Shown here: piece after piece, positions 32,417 to 41,718 of the stretch
How the letters are laid out: the number at the start of each line of letters is the position of its first letter
Position numbering within the stretch: position 1 is the stretch's first letter
Source: Stutzerimonas stutzeri
GTDB taxonomy: Bacteria; Pseudomonadota; Gammaproteobacteria; Pseudomonadales; Pseudomonadaceae
Length of the DNA stretch: 64,000 nt
Direction of reading: 5' to 3'
Assembly: GCA_002345575.1 (NCBI GenBank)
Contig: DDVX01000017.1
Span: 1 to 64,000, forward strand
Notes under the pieces: model-generated
Databases searched by the model: none
What the model was told of the DNA's origin: nothing
What the model saw: only the letters and a program-made list of their open reading frames with translations
Position numbers and translations under genes: made by a program

Positions 32417-32441
32417 AAAAAAACGGGCCGTAGCCCGTTTT
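32417..32441 (-). terminator. Rho-independent terminator of the repeat-bearing GH5 gene
   Basis: On the minus strand AAAACGGGC-TACG-GCCCG is followed by a run of seven T. It lies 18 bp beyond the GH5 stop codon. Confidence 0.92.
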
Positions 32442-32458
32442 CCTGTTGCCGGTTTCCG

Positions 32459-34939
32459 TTACTGGATCGGACCGATGGTGGAGCAGTTGTTCTTCGTAGC
32501 AGCGTGTTTCTGCAGCATCGACAGCTGGGGACGATGCTTGCCGCTCTGAACGTCCAGCGACATGCTGTCTTCGCCCCAGCGCGGACCGGCTGCCCAATAG
32601 CTGCTTGGGATGCAGTTCTCGGCCAGGTACGCCAGCATCTTGTCGGTGGCGACTACACCCGAGGGGGCGAAGTCCGGGATGCCGTGCTCACCCAGGTAGC
32701 CACGCAGCTTGTGCTTCTTCAGCCACTCGACCCAAGGCTTGACCAGATCCACACCACGCATCGGTGCGAAGGTTTCGTTACGGTTGCGGTACGAGCCCGA
32801 GTAGTCATGGTCCCAATACTGGTGTGCTTCGAAGACCAGGTTGTTCTTCGGATCGCGCATCCAGGGATCACTGATCAGCTGGGTGTTGACGCTTTCCCAG
32901 AACAACGCACTGGAGTAGCGGTCGCCAGCGACCATGATCCAGGTGCTCGGATCGACCTTGCGGATCGCCTTGCTCGCCTCCAGAGCAGTCTGCGGCCAGA
33001 GGTTGTTGCCAGTGTTGTACGGCTCGTTCATCAGACCATAACCCCACAGTGCCGGATGGTTATGAACCTCCACAGCGATCTTGCGCCAGGTTTCAGTGAA
33101 CGCGGAACGCGGGACTTCAGGAGAGTTGATCACCTTGCCGTAGTAACGGTAGTAGTTGTGCATATCAAGGATGACTTTCATGCCGTACTTGTTTGCAAGG
33201 TCCAGCGAGGTCTTGATGCGTGACAGTTCGGCGGCATTCAGCGGAGTGCCGAGCTTGGGCTGGATACGCTCCCAGAGGAAGCCCAGGCGGATCAGCTTGA
33301 AGCCCAGCTCGCTGTGACGCTTGTAGTACGACTCGTCGGCGTAGGTGTAGCCCTGGTTATAAATGCCAGGAACCCTGCCCGGATCGAACACGCCGGAAGC
33401 AAAGTTCACGCCTACCAGGTCGATGCCTTTGCCATTACCGGGCTTCGGATTCGGCTTCGGAGTTGGAGTCGGTGCAGGTGTCTGCGGCTGGCCACCGGTA
33501 TCGCTCGACACAACGGTCAAAGTCTTCGGATGGCCGACGCTGCTGGGCGACAGCTTGTCGCCATTGAGCAGGACCGTAAGATGCTCACCGATGTCATAGA
33601 CCGCGATGACTTTGCGAACCTGTCCATCGGCCAGGCGTACCGAGGCGCCCTGCTTGAAAGCGGCCTTGTTGCCCGACGTGTTGCGGATGGAGAAGCCGGC
33701 CTGCTTGCGGTAAATGCCGTTGTCCCAGTCCTCGTTGGTGAAGCTGTTCATACCGGTGCTGTAGCTGTTCTCGCTCGGAGCCTCTGGCGTAGGCTTGGGT
33801 TCCGGCTGGGGCTTGGGTTCCGGCTGGGGCTGCGGTGCAGGGGCTGGCGTGCCCGGCTTACTGGCGCTGACCAGGGTGCTGATGGTACGCGGCGCACCGA
33901 CCTTATTGCCGTCGAGCAGAGCGCCGTCGAAGTAGACACTGAGGTTGCTGCCCACCACGAAGACCTTGCTGATCTTACGTACCTGGCCATCGGCAAGGCG
34001 AACTTGCACGCCCGGTTTGAAGGCATCACGGGCTGCAGTGGAGTTCGGCACGGAAATACCAGCCTCACGGCGCCACACACCATTGAGCCAATCGTTACTG
34101 GTGAAGCGGTTGATCTGGCTGGTGAAGCCTACTGATGCTTCCGGAGCGGGCGTCGGATCCGGAGTCGGAGTCGGAGCCGGAGTCGGAGCCGGAGTCGGCT
34201 CAGAAGTACCGGGTGCTGTATTGGAAACGGTCACAGTGCTGACGGTTTTCGGCGCACCGACCTTGCTGCCATCAAGCAGAGGCCCATCGACATAGACGCT
34301 GAGGTGTTGCCCAACAACGAAGACCTTGGTGATGTTGCGTACCTGGCCATCGGCGAAGCGCACCTGAACGCCCGGCTTGAAGGCATCGCGGGCTGCAGTG
34401 GAATTCGGCACGGAAATACCAGCCTCACGGCGCCATACGCCATTGAGCCAGTCGCTGCTGGTGAAGCGGTTGATCTGGCTGGTGAAGCCTCCAGCCGTTT
34501 CCGGAGCGGGCGTCGGTGCAGAAGTGCCCGGCGCGGTTTGGGAAGCGACTACGGTACTGACCTTGTTTGGCGCACCGACCTTGCTGCCGTCGAGCAGAGG
34601 CCCATCGACATAGACGCTAAGGTGCTCACCAACAACGAAGACCTTGGTGATCTTGCGCACCTGACCGTCCGCAAATTTGATCTGTACGCCCGGCTTGAAG
34701 GCGTCACGAGCAGCAGTGGAAAACGGCACTGAAATGCCGGCCTCACGGCGCCAGACGCCATTGAGCCAGTCACTGCTGGTGAAACGATTGATATCTGAAG
34801 TGAAAGCGGTCGCGGAAGTTGCGCTGATATTGATGGCCGCCGCGGCTTCACCACCGACAACCAGCGAACTCAATACCGCGGCCATCGCAATGGAGCGTAC
34901 AAGCGCCTTGGGGGCGCTTGTGAATACAGTGATAGACAT
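32459..34939 (-). CDS. secreted GH5 glycosidase with four N-terminal repeats
   Basis: 826 residues. A signal peptide (about 1–35) precedes four ~90-residue repeats starting near residues 46, 151, 275 and 390, each with 'SDWLNGVWRREAG'-type and 'LADGQVRKI'-type motifs and separated by Pro/Thr linkers. A GH5 (cellulase-fold) catalytic domain follows from about 510: the acid/base is in 'YGLMNEPY' and the nucleophile in 'GYLGEHGIP'. The first three repeats are near-identical, the fourth divergent. It presumably cuts or trims a beta-linked glycan outside the cell, most likely the exopolysaccharide of this locus; the repeats may bind it. The substrate is not shown. Confidence 0.9.
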   Translation of the reverse strand: MSITVFTSAPKALVRSIAMAAVLSSLVVGGEAAAAINISATSATAFTSDINRFTSSDWLNGVWRREAGISVPFSTAARDAFKPGVQIKFADGQVRKITKVFVVGEHLSVYVDGPLLDGSKVGAPNKVSTVVASQTAPGTSAPTPAPETAGGFTSQINRFTSSDWLNGVWRREAGISVPNSTAARDAFKPGVQVRFADGQVRNITKVFVVGQHLSVYVDGPLLDGSKVGAPKTVSTVTVSNTAPGTSEPTPAPTPAPTPTPDPTPAPEASVGFTSQINRFTSNDWLNGVWRREAGISVPNSTAARDAFKPGVQVRLADGQVRKISKVFVVGSNLSVYFDGALLDGNKVGAPRTISTLVSASKPGTPAPAPQPQPEPKPQPEPKPTPEAPSENSYSTGMNSFTNEDWDNGIYRKQAGFSIRNTSGNKAAFKQGASVRLADGQVRKVIAVYDIGEHLTVLLNGDKLSPSSVGHPKTLTVVSSDTGGQPQTPAPTPTPKPNPKPGNGKGIDLVGVNFASGVFDPGRVPGIYNQGYTYADESYYKRHSELGFKLIRLGFLWERIQPKLGTPLNAAELSRIKTSLDLANKYGMKVILDMHNYYRYYGKVINSPEVPRSAFTETWRKIAVEVHNHPALWGYGLMNEPYNTGNNLWPQTALEASKAIRKVDPSTWIMVAGDRYSSALFWESVNTQLISDPWMRDPKNNLVFEAHQYWDHDYSGSYRNRNETFAPMRGVDLVKPWVEWLKKHKLRGYLGEHGIPDFAPSGVVATDKMLAYLAENCIPSSYWAAGPRWGEDSMSLDVQSGKHRPQLSMLQKHAATKNNCSTIGPIQ
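32800..34800 (-). repeat. tandem in-gene repeats of the GH5 protein
   Basis: Within about 33,480–34,800 the coding DNA contains four copies of a ~270–300-bp unit. The three upstream copies (about 33,840–34,135, 34,210–34,500 and 34,540–34,800) are very similar at DNA level, so gain or loss of units by recombination is likely. Short (CCGGAGTCGGAGT)-type linker repeats occur near 34,155–34,200. Confidence 0.75.
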
Positions 34940-35455
34940 TCAGTCTCTCCGGAACTTAATACTTCTAAAGGCCGGTGCCTTTAAAAAAGTAGCGGGAGTT
35001 AATAGATTTTCGTGCAGGCGCTTGATGGGGCTGAAACCCTCATTACGCGCAACTGAACGAACCGCGCACAAGGGCCGGATTACCTTTTGAAATCCGGCAA
35101 TCCGTTGCGTGGCGCCTTTATAATAGCTTTAGAAATTTAGTCCAAACCACACCGACGAAATAACTCCGCCAAATAGCCGGCACATTTATGACATGCCATT
35201 GATACGCTATTAAAACATGGCTAAATGACATCTCGGCAATTGCGCTCAATCGCGTAAAAAGGCTAATGCGGCGTCATTTTTTTGAATTATTGCGGGACTA
35301 TTAAACAAGCGAAACGGCTATAGCTGCCCGACGAACGGATATAAAGTAATTGGCATATATGCCGAATGGCGACAAAGAAACAGCCGAAGTCTCGGCCTAG
35401 CCGCGGGGGCTGGTCGTGCAGAAAGGAGCGCAAGAGTGTGAAGGTTCAAGGCACG
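34940..35455. other. AT-rich intergenic region upstream of the GH5 gene
   Basis: About 515 bases, noticeably richer in A/T than the flanks around 35,100–35,350, with no supportable gene. It is the likely promoter and leader region of the GH5 gene on the minus strand. Confidence 0.5.
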
Positions 35456-35482
35456 GGCCCCGGCCGTGGAAACCGGGGCCGG
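35456..35482 (-). terminator. GC-rich hairpin after the WecG/TagA-type gene
   Basis: GGCCCCGG and CCGGGGCC pair around a nine-base loop, 12–38 bp beyond the stop codon of the minus-strand glycosyltransferase. No clear T-run. Confidence 0.6.
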
Positions 35483-35493
35483 GGATGTGCGGC

Positions 35494-36303
35494 CTACTTG
35501 TAGCTCGTGGCTTGCCGCTTGCTGCTGCGCGCTGCGCTGCTTACATGGCGAGGACGCGTGAGAAGACTGCGTGACAGGTAATAAAAGAACAATGGAATCC
35601 CTACCGCATAGCGTTTGAACAAGCGTCTCGGCTCGATCAGCATACGGAACGCCCACTCCAGGCCGAAGCGGCGGAAGAACAATGGCGCGCGAGGAAAGCG
35701 CTCAGCGGCGAAGTCCAGGATAGCGCCACCACAGATCAACAACGCCGGCGTATCCATTGCGTCCTGCAGGTGGAGCGCAACCTGCTCCTGCTTTGGCATG
35801 CCCATGGCCAAGACAATGATTGGATAACGTCCGGGCACATGGTGCGCCCGGTAAAACGCCAGGTACTCTTCCCTGCTCTTGAAGCCATCAACGGCGTGGA
35901 ATTTACGCTCACCAAACAGATTTCGCGCGCCGTCGCTCAGCCAGGGTTCGCAAGTGCCCATGGCGAAGAGCTCATAACTGCCCTCCGAACTGCCCACCAG
36001 CTCCTCGATCAGCTTGGGTATGAAATCCGACCCGTTGAGGTTGGCCTTCGGCTCCCGCCCGTTGAGCCAGCAGGCCATCTTGATGCCTATGCCGTCGCGC
36101 AGCAAATAGTCCACGTGCATAAAGCTGTCTCGGATCGAAGCATGCCGCTGCGCGATGTTGTAGCCGTGCTGATTGAGAAATCCAAGAATAGTTGGCGACT
36201 TGCGTTGTCGAAGCTCACCAATGAAGGGCGCTATATCAGCCTCTTTCAGGAGCTTCAGCTTCCCGATCAAAGGATCCATCCTTCTGGTGCGGGGATTTTT
36301 CAT
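35494..36303 (-). CDS. WecG/TagA/CpsF-family glycosyltransferase
   Basis: 269 residues. Family blocks are 'LLRDGIGIKMACWLNG', 'GSDFIPKLIEEL', 'YPIIVLAMGMPKQEQVA' and 'ALLICGGAILDFAAERF', ending in the 'LEWAFRMLIEPRRLFKRYAV' membrane-binding segment. Enzymes of this family transfer a sugar such as ManNAcA to a polyprenyl-linked primer at the inner-membrane face. It is divergent from the second GH5 gene and within the exopolysaccharide locus, so it probably adds the second sugar of the repeat unit. Sugar specificity unknown. Confidence 0.92.
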   Translation of the reverse strand: MKNPRTRRMDPLIGKLKLLKEADIAPFIGELRQRKSPTILGFLNQHGYNIAQRHASIRDSFMHVDYLLRDGIGIKMACWLNGREPKANLNGSDFIPKLIEELVGSSEGSYELFAMGTCEPWLSDGARNLFGERKFHAVDGFKSREEYLAFYRAHHVPGRYPIIVLAMGMPKQEQVALHLQDAMDTPALLICGGAILDFAAERFPRAPLFFRRFGLEWAFRMLIEPRRLFKRYAVGIPLFFYYLSRSLLTRPRHVSSAARSSKRQATSYK

Positions 36304-36477
36304 AAATATCTTCTCTGTCGGTCACTCAATTCAGGAGCGATTGGATTTCAGGCCATCCGATTCGGTGTTCACGACCCAGGTTTACACATAGAAAAAACTG
36401 AACAATGCATGCCGGTGCCGGACAAAGTTAGCAGTCGCTATCGCGACCTTTCCCAGAGGCAAAAAGAGGCAGTAAAG

Positions 36478-37521
36478 ATGATAAGGACACGCGGCAAACC
36501 GAAACGCATAAAAGGAATACTCCTCGGACTCGCACTTGTGCTCAGTAGTGCCGCAAGTGCGGCAGAAAAAATCGATCTGATCGGGCTGAACATCGGTGGT
36601 GCCGCATTTTCCGGAAACTCCATACCTGGGAAATACAATACAAATTATTTCTTCCCCTCCCCAGACTACCTTTCCACCTGGAAAGAGCGCGGCATTCGCA
36701 CCATTCGCTTTCCGATCATGTGGGAGCGCCTGCAAGCCGAACTCAATGGCGAGCTGCAAGAAGACTATGCGCAACGCATAGACGCTTTCATGCAACAGGC
36801 TGCAGACCATGACATGCGTGTCATCCTCGATATCCACAATTACGCCCGTTACCGAAAGCAGATAATAGGCTCCGACGCAGTTCCAATACCCGCCTATGCA
36901 AACTTCCTGGAACGCATTGCCAAGCGATGGAAAGACCACGAAGGACTTTGGGCTTACGACATCATGAATGAACCCCATGGTGCCGATAAGTACTGGCCCG
37001 CTGCCGCTCAAGCCGGGATCGATGCAATCCGCAAATATGACCAAGAGCGTCCGCTGCTTATCGAAGGCAACTTCTGGTCTAGCAGTTATCTCTGGCCGAA
37101 ATTCAACGATCCACTGCTTGACTTGCACGACCCCGCCGACAAGTTGATATTTTCCGCGCATCTTTATCTCGACAAGCACGGTAACGGGCAATATCGAGAA
37201 CCGTTGGACGATGATTTCGACACCATGCTCGGCGTGAAACGGGTCAAGCCCTTCATCGACTGGCTGATCAAACATGACAGGCAAGGCCACATCGGCGAGT
37301 TCGGCATACCGGCTGATGATTCGCGCCTGCTGGAAGCCATGGATAACCTGTTGGCTTACCTACAGAAACATTGCATACCCATGACTTACTGGGCGGCCGG
37401 TCCCTCTTGGGGAAACTACAAATTATCGGTCGAACCGACCCGCGACGGCCAAGACCGCCCGCAATGGACTGTGCTTGAAAAGTATGTCGATCAGGGTGAT
37501 TGCAAGCGTATCGGTCCATGA
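36478..37521 (+). CDS. secreted GH5 glycosidase without repeats
   Basis: 347 residues from ATG 36,478, with GAGGC upstream; longer starts overlap the divergent gene. A basic start and a signal peptide end near 'SSAASAAEK', followed directly by a GH5 domain: acid/base Glu in 'YDIMNEPHG', nucleophile Glu in 'GHIGEFGIP', and 'MTYWAAGPSWG' near the end. It is clearly related to the catalytic domain of the repeat-bearing enzyme 1.5 kb away and transcribed oppositely. Likely role: periplasmic or extracellular trimming of the locus's polysaccharide. Confidence 0.92.
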   Translation: MIRTRGKPKRIKGILLGLALVLSSAASAAEKIDLIGLNIGGAAFSGNSIPGKYNTNYFFPSPDYLSTWKERGIRTIRFPIMWERLQAELNGELQEDYAQRIDAFMQQAADHDMRVILDIHNYARYRKQIIGSDAVPIPAYANFLERIAKRWKDHEGLWAYDIMNEPHGADKYWPAAAQAGIDAIRKYDQERPLLIEGNFWSSSYLWPKFNDPLLDLHDPADKLIFSAHLYLDKHGNGQYREPLDDDFDTMLGVKRVKPFIDWLIKHDRQGHIGEFGIPADDSRLLEAMDNLLAYLQKHCIPMTYWAAGPSWGNYKLSVEPTRDGQDRPQWTVLEKYVDQGDCKRIGP

Positions 37522-37572
37522 ACTCACCTGCCTCGCGACCCGATGCTGCAGCGGGTCGCCATGCGCTCAGCT

Positions 37573-38544
37573 TCAGGAATGCGACATTGGCATCCACTTG
37601 GCCATTTTCGACTTCACCTTGCCAACCAGCCGCTCTTTCAAGCTATGGCTTTTGCGCAAGGTACTGGCCTTCAGGTTGTGTACCTGACCTGGCACATACA
37701 TCTCATTTGTTTCGATGCAGAACACCGGTTTGCCACTGAGCCTCATGATCTCGACGGCCTGGCGCTCCTCGCTCTCGACGAAAAGCCTCGTCTGGGGATA
37801 CCTCTTATAAACCTCGGCCTTGAATTTGTGATGGATCTTCAGGCGGCGCCGCTCTTCTGCCGAGGGCAGGTCAAGCATATGCAGGGTGCCGTACTGAACG
37901 CCGTTTCGCTGGAGCCACTCTTCGGTTTCCGGGCGATATTTCTCCAGCCGGCTGGTTACCAGATGCGCCACCTTGAGTGATGGAATGAACAATGGGCGCG
38001 TGCCGCTGAGAAAAGCCCGGTAGTTTGCTCCGTCATCGTTCTGTTCAGCGGTGGGGTCGAGGCAGAGCACACCATCGATATCCAGGCAGGCCTGTCCCAT
38101 GAAGGGGTGATGCATGATGTTCCACTCGAACACGCGAGGCTGCTCAACCAGTTCCAGATACATATCCACCAGATGACGGTTTTGCTTTTCGGCAAACGCC
38201 GCCAAGGTCACCACTTCGCCCTGGTATACGGCCCGCACCTGCTCCAGAGCGGCGTGCATCGACTTGGCAGTGGCGATACTGTCGTCCACCAGCAGCACTT
38301 TCTTCGCATCTCTCGGCTTGCTCAGGTTGGCATGCTTGTAGGTGCGCGTACTGCCTTTCTTCAGATCATCATTGCGCAGAAACGAATAAAGGTCGGTCAA
38401 CGGCAGGTTCTGTTTCAGTGCAACGATACTGGCGACAAGCATGCCGCTACGGGGAATACCAATGACCAGATCAACATCATGGGGAATCTTGCCGGCACAC
38501 TCGTTACTCAGTAGCGATAGATGACTCAGACTGCGGTAATTCAT
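37573..38544 (-). CDS. phosphoribosyltransferase–HAD-like fusion protein
   Basis: 323 residues. The N-terminal half is a type I phosphoribosyltransferase: 'DVDLVIGIPRSGMLVASIVA' and the PRPP loop 'KKVLLVDDSIATAKSM'. The second half begins 'CLDIDGVLCLDPT', a DxD-type HAD phosphatase motif, and ends in a basic helix. I know of no defined pathway for this combination. It lies between glycosyltransferase and GH5 genes of the exopolysaccharide locus, 38 bp downstream of a GT2 gene, so a role in making a nucleotide or phospho-sugar precursor is a guess. Confidence 0.8.
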   Translation of the reverse strand: MNYRSLSHLSLLSNECAGKIPHDVDLVIGIPRSGMLVASIVALKQNLPLTDLYSFLRNDDLKKGSTRTYKHANLSKPRDAKKVLLVDDSIATAKSMHAALEQVRAVYQGEVVTLAAFAEKQNRHLVDMYLELVEQPRVFEWNIMHHPFMGQACLDIDGVLCLDPTAEQNDDGANYRAFLSGTRPLFIPSLKVAHLVTSRLEKYRPETEEWLQRNGVQYGTLHMLDLPSAEERRRLKIHHKFKAEVYKRYPQTRLFVESEERQAVEIMRLSGKPVFCIETNEMYVPGQVHNLKASTLRKSHSLKERLVGKVKSKMAKWMPMSHS

Positions 38545-38582
38545 CGAAACCTCTCCTTCGTCCTGTTCTTCCTGAAAGTCCT

Positions 38583-39347
38583 TTAACGCCCCAATGCCGA
38601 GCGCAATTGTTTGCTATGCGTATGCAGGTAGTGCAACACGTACAAGGCAAACGCATTAGGTCTTGAAAAGTTCAGGAAGCGCTTGCGGATATCCATGTCT
38701 TCGCGAATTGCTTCAAAGCGCCGTTTGTGCGAAACACCCGTGGTATCGAAGATGCATAAAGGAAATGCCAACTGCATGACATCACGCTGCAAGTCGAGCC
38801 CCTGCAGAAACTCTAGCAACAGGCAGTAATCCGCAGACAGCTTGTAATCAAGGCGAAACTTGTACTGGCGCAGCCGCTCATTTTCAAAATACATGGTCTG
38901 ATGGCTGGCCGGCAGACCAAGCGGAGCACGCTCAATTGGATGAGCGCTCACAGGTTTGATACTGCCGCTGGCATCCTTCCGATAAAAGTCACCATAAATA
39001 AATTTCGGTGCAATGGCAGCCTGGGACAACTCGGCATCTATTCTGGCCAGCACATGGGGACTGGCAAGTGCATCGCCGCTATTTAGGAACAGGGTATAAC
39101 CATCGGTTTCAACGGCACGCCGCCGGCCTTTATCCATCGCATCATAGATCCCCCTGTCTGACTCTATGGTTATTTCGGCCTGCTTGTCGTCCAGTTTGTG
39201 CAGCCATGCAACGCTGCCATCGGTTGAGTTGCCATCAATGACAATCCAGCGGAAATTTCTAAACGTCTGCCCAACCAGACTCCGATAAGTATCTTTGAGC
39301 CCATCCAGATTATTCCAGTTAATGGTGACGATACTGAAGTTGACCAT
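38583..39347 (-). CDS. family 2 glycosyltransferase
   Basis: 254 residues with a GT-A fold start: 'FSIVTINWNNLDGLKDTYRS', 'WIVIDGNSTDGSV', 'SDRGIYDAMDKGRRRA' and the DxD-like 'FLNSGDALA'. It resembles WcaA/WcaE-type cytoplasmic transferases. It would add one sugar to the lipid-linked repeat unit. Its 5' end overlaps the polymerase/ligase gene by 29 bases, indicating co-translation. Confidence 0.92.
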   Translation of the reverse strand: MVNFSIVTINWNNLDGLKDTYRSLVGQTFRNFRWIVIDGNSTDGSVAWLHKLDDKQAEITIESDRGIYDAMDKGRRRAVETDGYTLFLNSGDALASPHVLARIDAELSQAAIAPKFIYGDFYRKDASGSIKPVSAHPIERAPLGLPASHQTMYFENERLRQYKFRLDYKLSADYCLLLEFLQGLDLQRDVMQLAFPLCIFDTTGVSHKRRFEAIREDMDIRKRFLNFSRPNAFALYVLHYLHTHSKQLRSALGR

Positions 39348-40593
39348 AACTCATCTGCCCCGGATTTTCTGCATAAGAAGAATGTGCTGCTTGCGTCTTG
39401 GCGTAATAAATAAAGAAGGCCGCCGCCATGCCATAAAGATCGCCTGAGAAGGTCAGCGCGTTTGACAACATGAAGTTCATCATGCCGAAGACAAATGTCA
39501 GTTGCAGGGCTGACAGCAGGCTGCCTTTATCCTGGCACTGGCGCATGATCCAGATAAAACCACCGTAAAAAATGAGCACCACCAAAGGCATCAGAAAGCC
39601 ATAGCGGTGATAGACGCCAAAGATTCCGACATCAGAAAGATAGAAGTGCGAGTTATATATTCTAGAGAAACCACCATTCCACTGCAGGGACAATGCTCCC
39701 ATACCGAAGTAGTTGTTAGCGCTTACAGCCCCGATAATGGTGTCGATGGTTCTTTCTCTAACACCTGGCCCCGAAGTGGCTTCGAACAATAGCGCATGGA
39801 AGCGCTCGTACTGCTGAATATAGAACTCTGGTACCAAAAACCAGGAAATACCGAGGATGACGACGCCCAGCACTGACATCTTCATCAGCGAGTCAACACG
39901 CTTACGGAAGATCCACAGACCGGCGAACGCCCAGATCAGCATGGTTTGTCGGGTTTGCATGACCAGCCAGAGGTAAGCCACGAAATACAGCAGAATCAGC
40001 AGCCCGCGCAGAGTTACGCGGTCGCGCATGCCGTACATGACTATGAAAGCTGCTAGTGAAACGGTGGCTGAAGCGATCCGATAGCGATCGGGACGCAGGA
40101 GATCTTCGTATTGCGTCCAGTCGTCCACGGTGAACGAAGCGATCGTATTTTGCGGAATGATGCCCAGGTAATAACAGAAGCCGAAGGTCGAGCAGAACAG
40201 CGCGATATAAACGAAATAGCGCCCCAGTTCTTCCTGACTGGGCTGCGCCATGAGCAGCAGGAAAAGCACCGGGAAGAACACCAGATACTCAAGGAACCGG
40301 CGCTCCTCGAACAGGCCATAAACAAGCGGCTGGCCGAAATTGAGGTTAGCCAGTACGGCGGACATCACGGGCAGCATGATGCCCATGAAAATAATCCACA
40401 GGCTGGTCCTGGACTGGTAGACCCACTTCCAGGCAACGAACAGACACACCGTGGAAGCCACCACCAGGAACAGGAAGACCTCCCGGAAGTAGGGAATTCC
40501 GGCACGCTTGTCATCCGTGAGGAAGAAGCAACCCGAATTCAGCAACAGCAGGACAATAAGTAGATTTTTGTACGCCAGTATTTTCCTTAACAA
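39319..40593 (-). CDS. Wzy-like polysaccharide polymerase / O-antigen ligase family protein
   Basis: 424 residues, with about ten to twelve hydrophobic segments and a large periplasmic loop between roughly residues 240 and 320. This is the layout of Wzy polymerases and WaaL ligases ('LVMQTRQTMLIWAFAGLWIF' is a typical ligase-family stretch). Given the Wzx, Wzc and Wza genes in the same cluster, polymerisation of repeat units in the periplasm is the likely role. Such proteins have little sequence conservation, so polymerase versus ligase cannot be decided. Confidence 0.85.
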   Translation of the reverse strand: MLRKILAYKNLLIVLLLLNSGCFFLTDDKRAGIPYFREVFLFLVVASTVCLFVAWKWVYQSRTSLWIIFMGIMLPVMSAVLANLNFGQPLVYGLFEERRFLEYLVFFPVLFLLLMAQPSQEELGRYFVYIALFCSTFGFCYYLGIIPQNTIASFTVDDWTQYEDLLRPDRYRIASATVSLAAFIVMYGMRDRVTLRGLLILLYFVAYLWLVMQTRQTMLIWAFAGLWIFRKRVDSLMKMSVLGVVILGISWFLVPEFYIQQYERFHALLFEATSGPGVRERTIDTIIGAVSANNYFGMGALSLQWNGGFSRIYNSHFYLSDVGIFGVYHRYGFLMPLVVLIFYGGFIWIMRQCQDKGSLLSALQLTFVFGMMNFMLSNALTFSGDLYGMAAAFFIYYAKTQAAHSSYAENPGQMSYGQLQYRHH

Positions 40594-40746
40594 GCGCTAT
40601 CTCCAATATCCAATTGACGTGGCGAACACAAAATCGAGACGGCATGCCGCGGCGGGCAATCACTTCAGCGAAGAAAACATGTGCCATGGATGGACAACGC
40701 CTGCGGCGAAAAGGTCCACCCCTGGTTCATCGGCACTCTCGCAACT

Positions 40747-41715
40747 TCACTGCCGGATCTGATGCTGATTTTCGACGAACCATCGATAGGCATTGCGCAA
40801 GCCATCTTCCAGGCTAATGCTGGCCTGCCAGCCCAGCGCCTTCAGGCGGGATACATCCATCAGCTTGCGAGGCGTGCCGTCCGGTTTGCTGCTGTCGAAG
40901 ATCAGCCGCCCTTGGTACTCAGTGACCCTCGCGATGGTTTCAGCCAACTCGCGGATGCTGCAATCAACGCCGGTACCGACATTGATATGCGAGAGCATCG
41001 GCTGGGTATAGGTCTGATAGGTCGCATCATCCAGCTCCATCACGTGCACGCTGGCGGCGGCCATGTCATCCACATGAAGAAATTCGCGCTGCGGTTTGCC
41101 ACTGCCCCAGATCACCACTTCGTCATCGCCGCGCCGGGTCGCTTCATGGAAGCGCTTGAGCAAGGCCGGCACCACGTGGCTGTTTTCCGGGTGAAAATTG
41201 TCGTTGGGGCCGTAAAGGTTGGTCGGCATCACGCTGCGGTAGTCGCGCCCATATTGCCGGTTGTAGCTTTCGCAGAGCTTGATCCCGGCAATCTTGGCCA
41301 CCGCATAGGGCTCATTGGTCGGTTCCAGCACACCCGTTACCAACGCCTCTTCCTTCATCGGCTGCGCAGCGAACTTGGGGTAAATGCAGGACGAGCCGAG
41401 AAACAGCAGTTTCTGTACATCGTTGCAGTGCGCAGCATGGATGATGTTCGCCTGAACCATCAGGTTCTGGTAGATGAACTCAGCCGGGTAAGTGTTGTTT
41501 GCGTGAATGCCGCCAACCTTGGCCGAAGCCATGTAGACCTGGTCGATCTGCTGCTCGGCGAAGAAGGCATTCACCGCTGCCTGGTCGATCAGGTCAAGAT
41601 CCTCACGCCCACGCGTGAGGATGTTCTTGTAGCCCAATGCCTGCAGACGCCGGACGATGGCCGAACCGACCATCCCCCGGTGACCCGCGACGAAAACTCG
41701 TGCGTCACGATTCAT
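40747..41715 (-). CDS. fcl: GDP-L-fucose synthase
   Basis: 322 residues of the short-chain epimerase/reductase family: NADP-binding 'VAGHRGMVGSAIVRRL', catalytic 'YAVAKIAGIKLCESYNRQYG' (Tyr-x3-Lys), and 'NLYGPNDNFHPENSHVVPAL'. It converts GDP-4-keto-6-deoxymannose to GDP-L-fucose. It starts three bases after the gmd stop codon, so the two steps of GDP-fucose synthesis are coupled. Confidence 0.97.
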   Translation of the reverse strand: MNRDARVFVAGHRGMVGSAIVRRLQALGYKNILTRGREDLDLIDQAAVNAFFAEQQIDQVYMASAKVGGIHANNTYPAEFIYQNLMVQANIIHAAHCNDVQKLLFLGSSCIYPKFAAQPMKEEALVTGVLEPTNEPYAVAKIAGIKLCESYNRQYGRDYRSVMPTNLYGPNDNFHPENSHVVPALLKRFHEATRRGDDEVVIWGSGKPQREFLHVDDMAAASVHVMELDDATYQTYTQPMLSHINVGTGVDCSIRELAETIARVTEYQGRLIFDSSKPDGTPRKLMDVSRLKALGWQASISLEDGLRNAYRWFVENQHQIRQ

Positions 41716-41718
41716 TGC

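Noticed and set aside
33480..34800. CRISPR-like or satellite repeat array
   Set aside because: The repeats are in-frame protein repeats of the GH5 gene with Pro/Thr linkers, not a spacer–repeat array.
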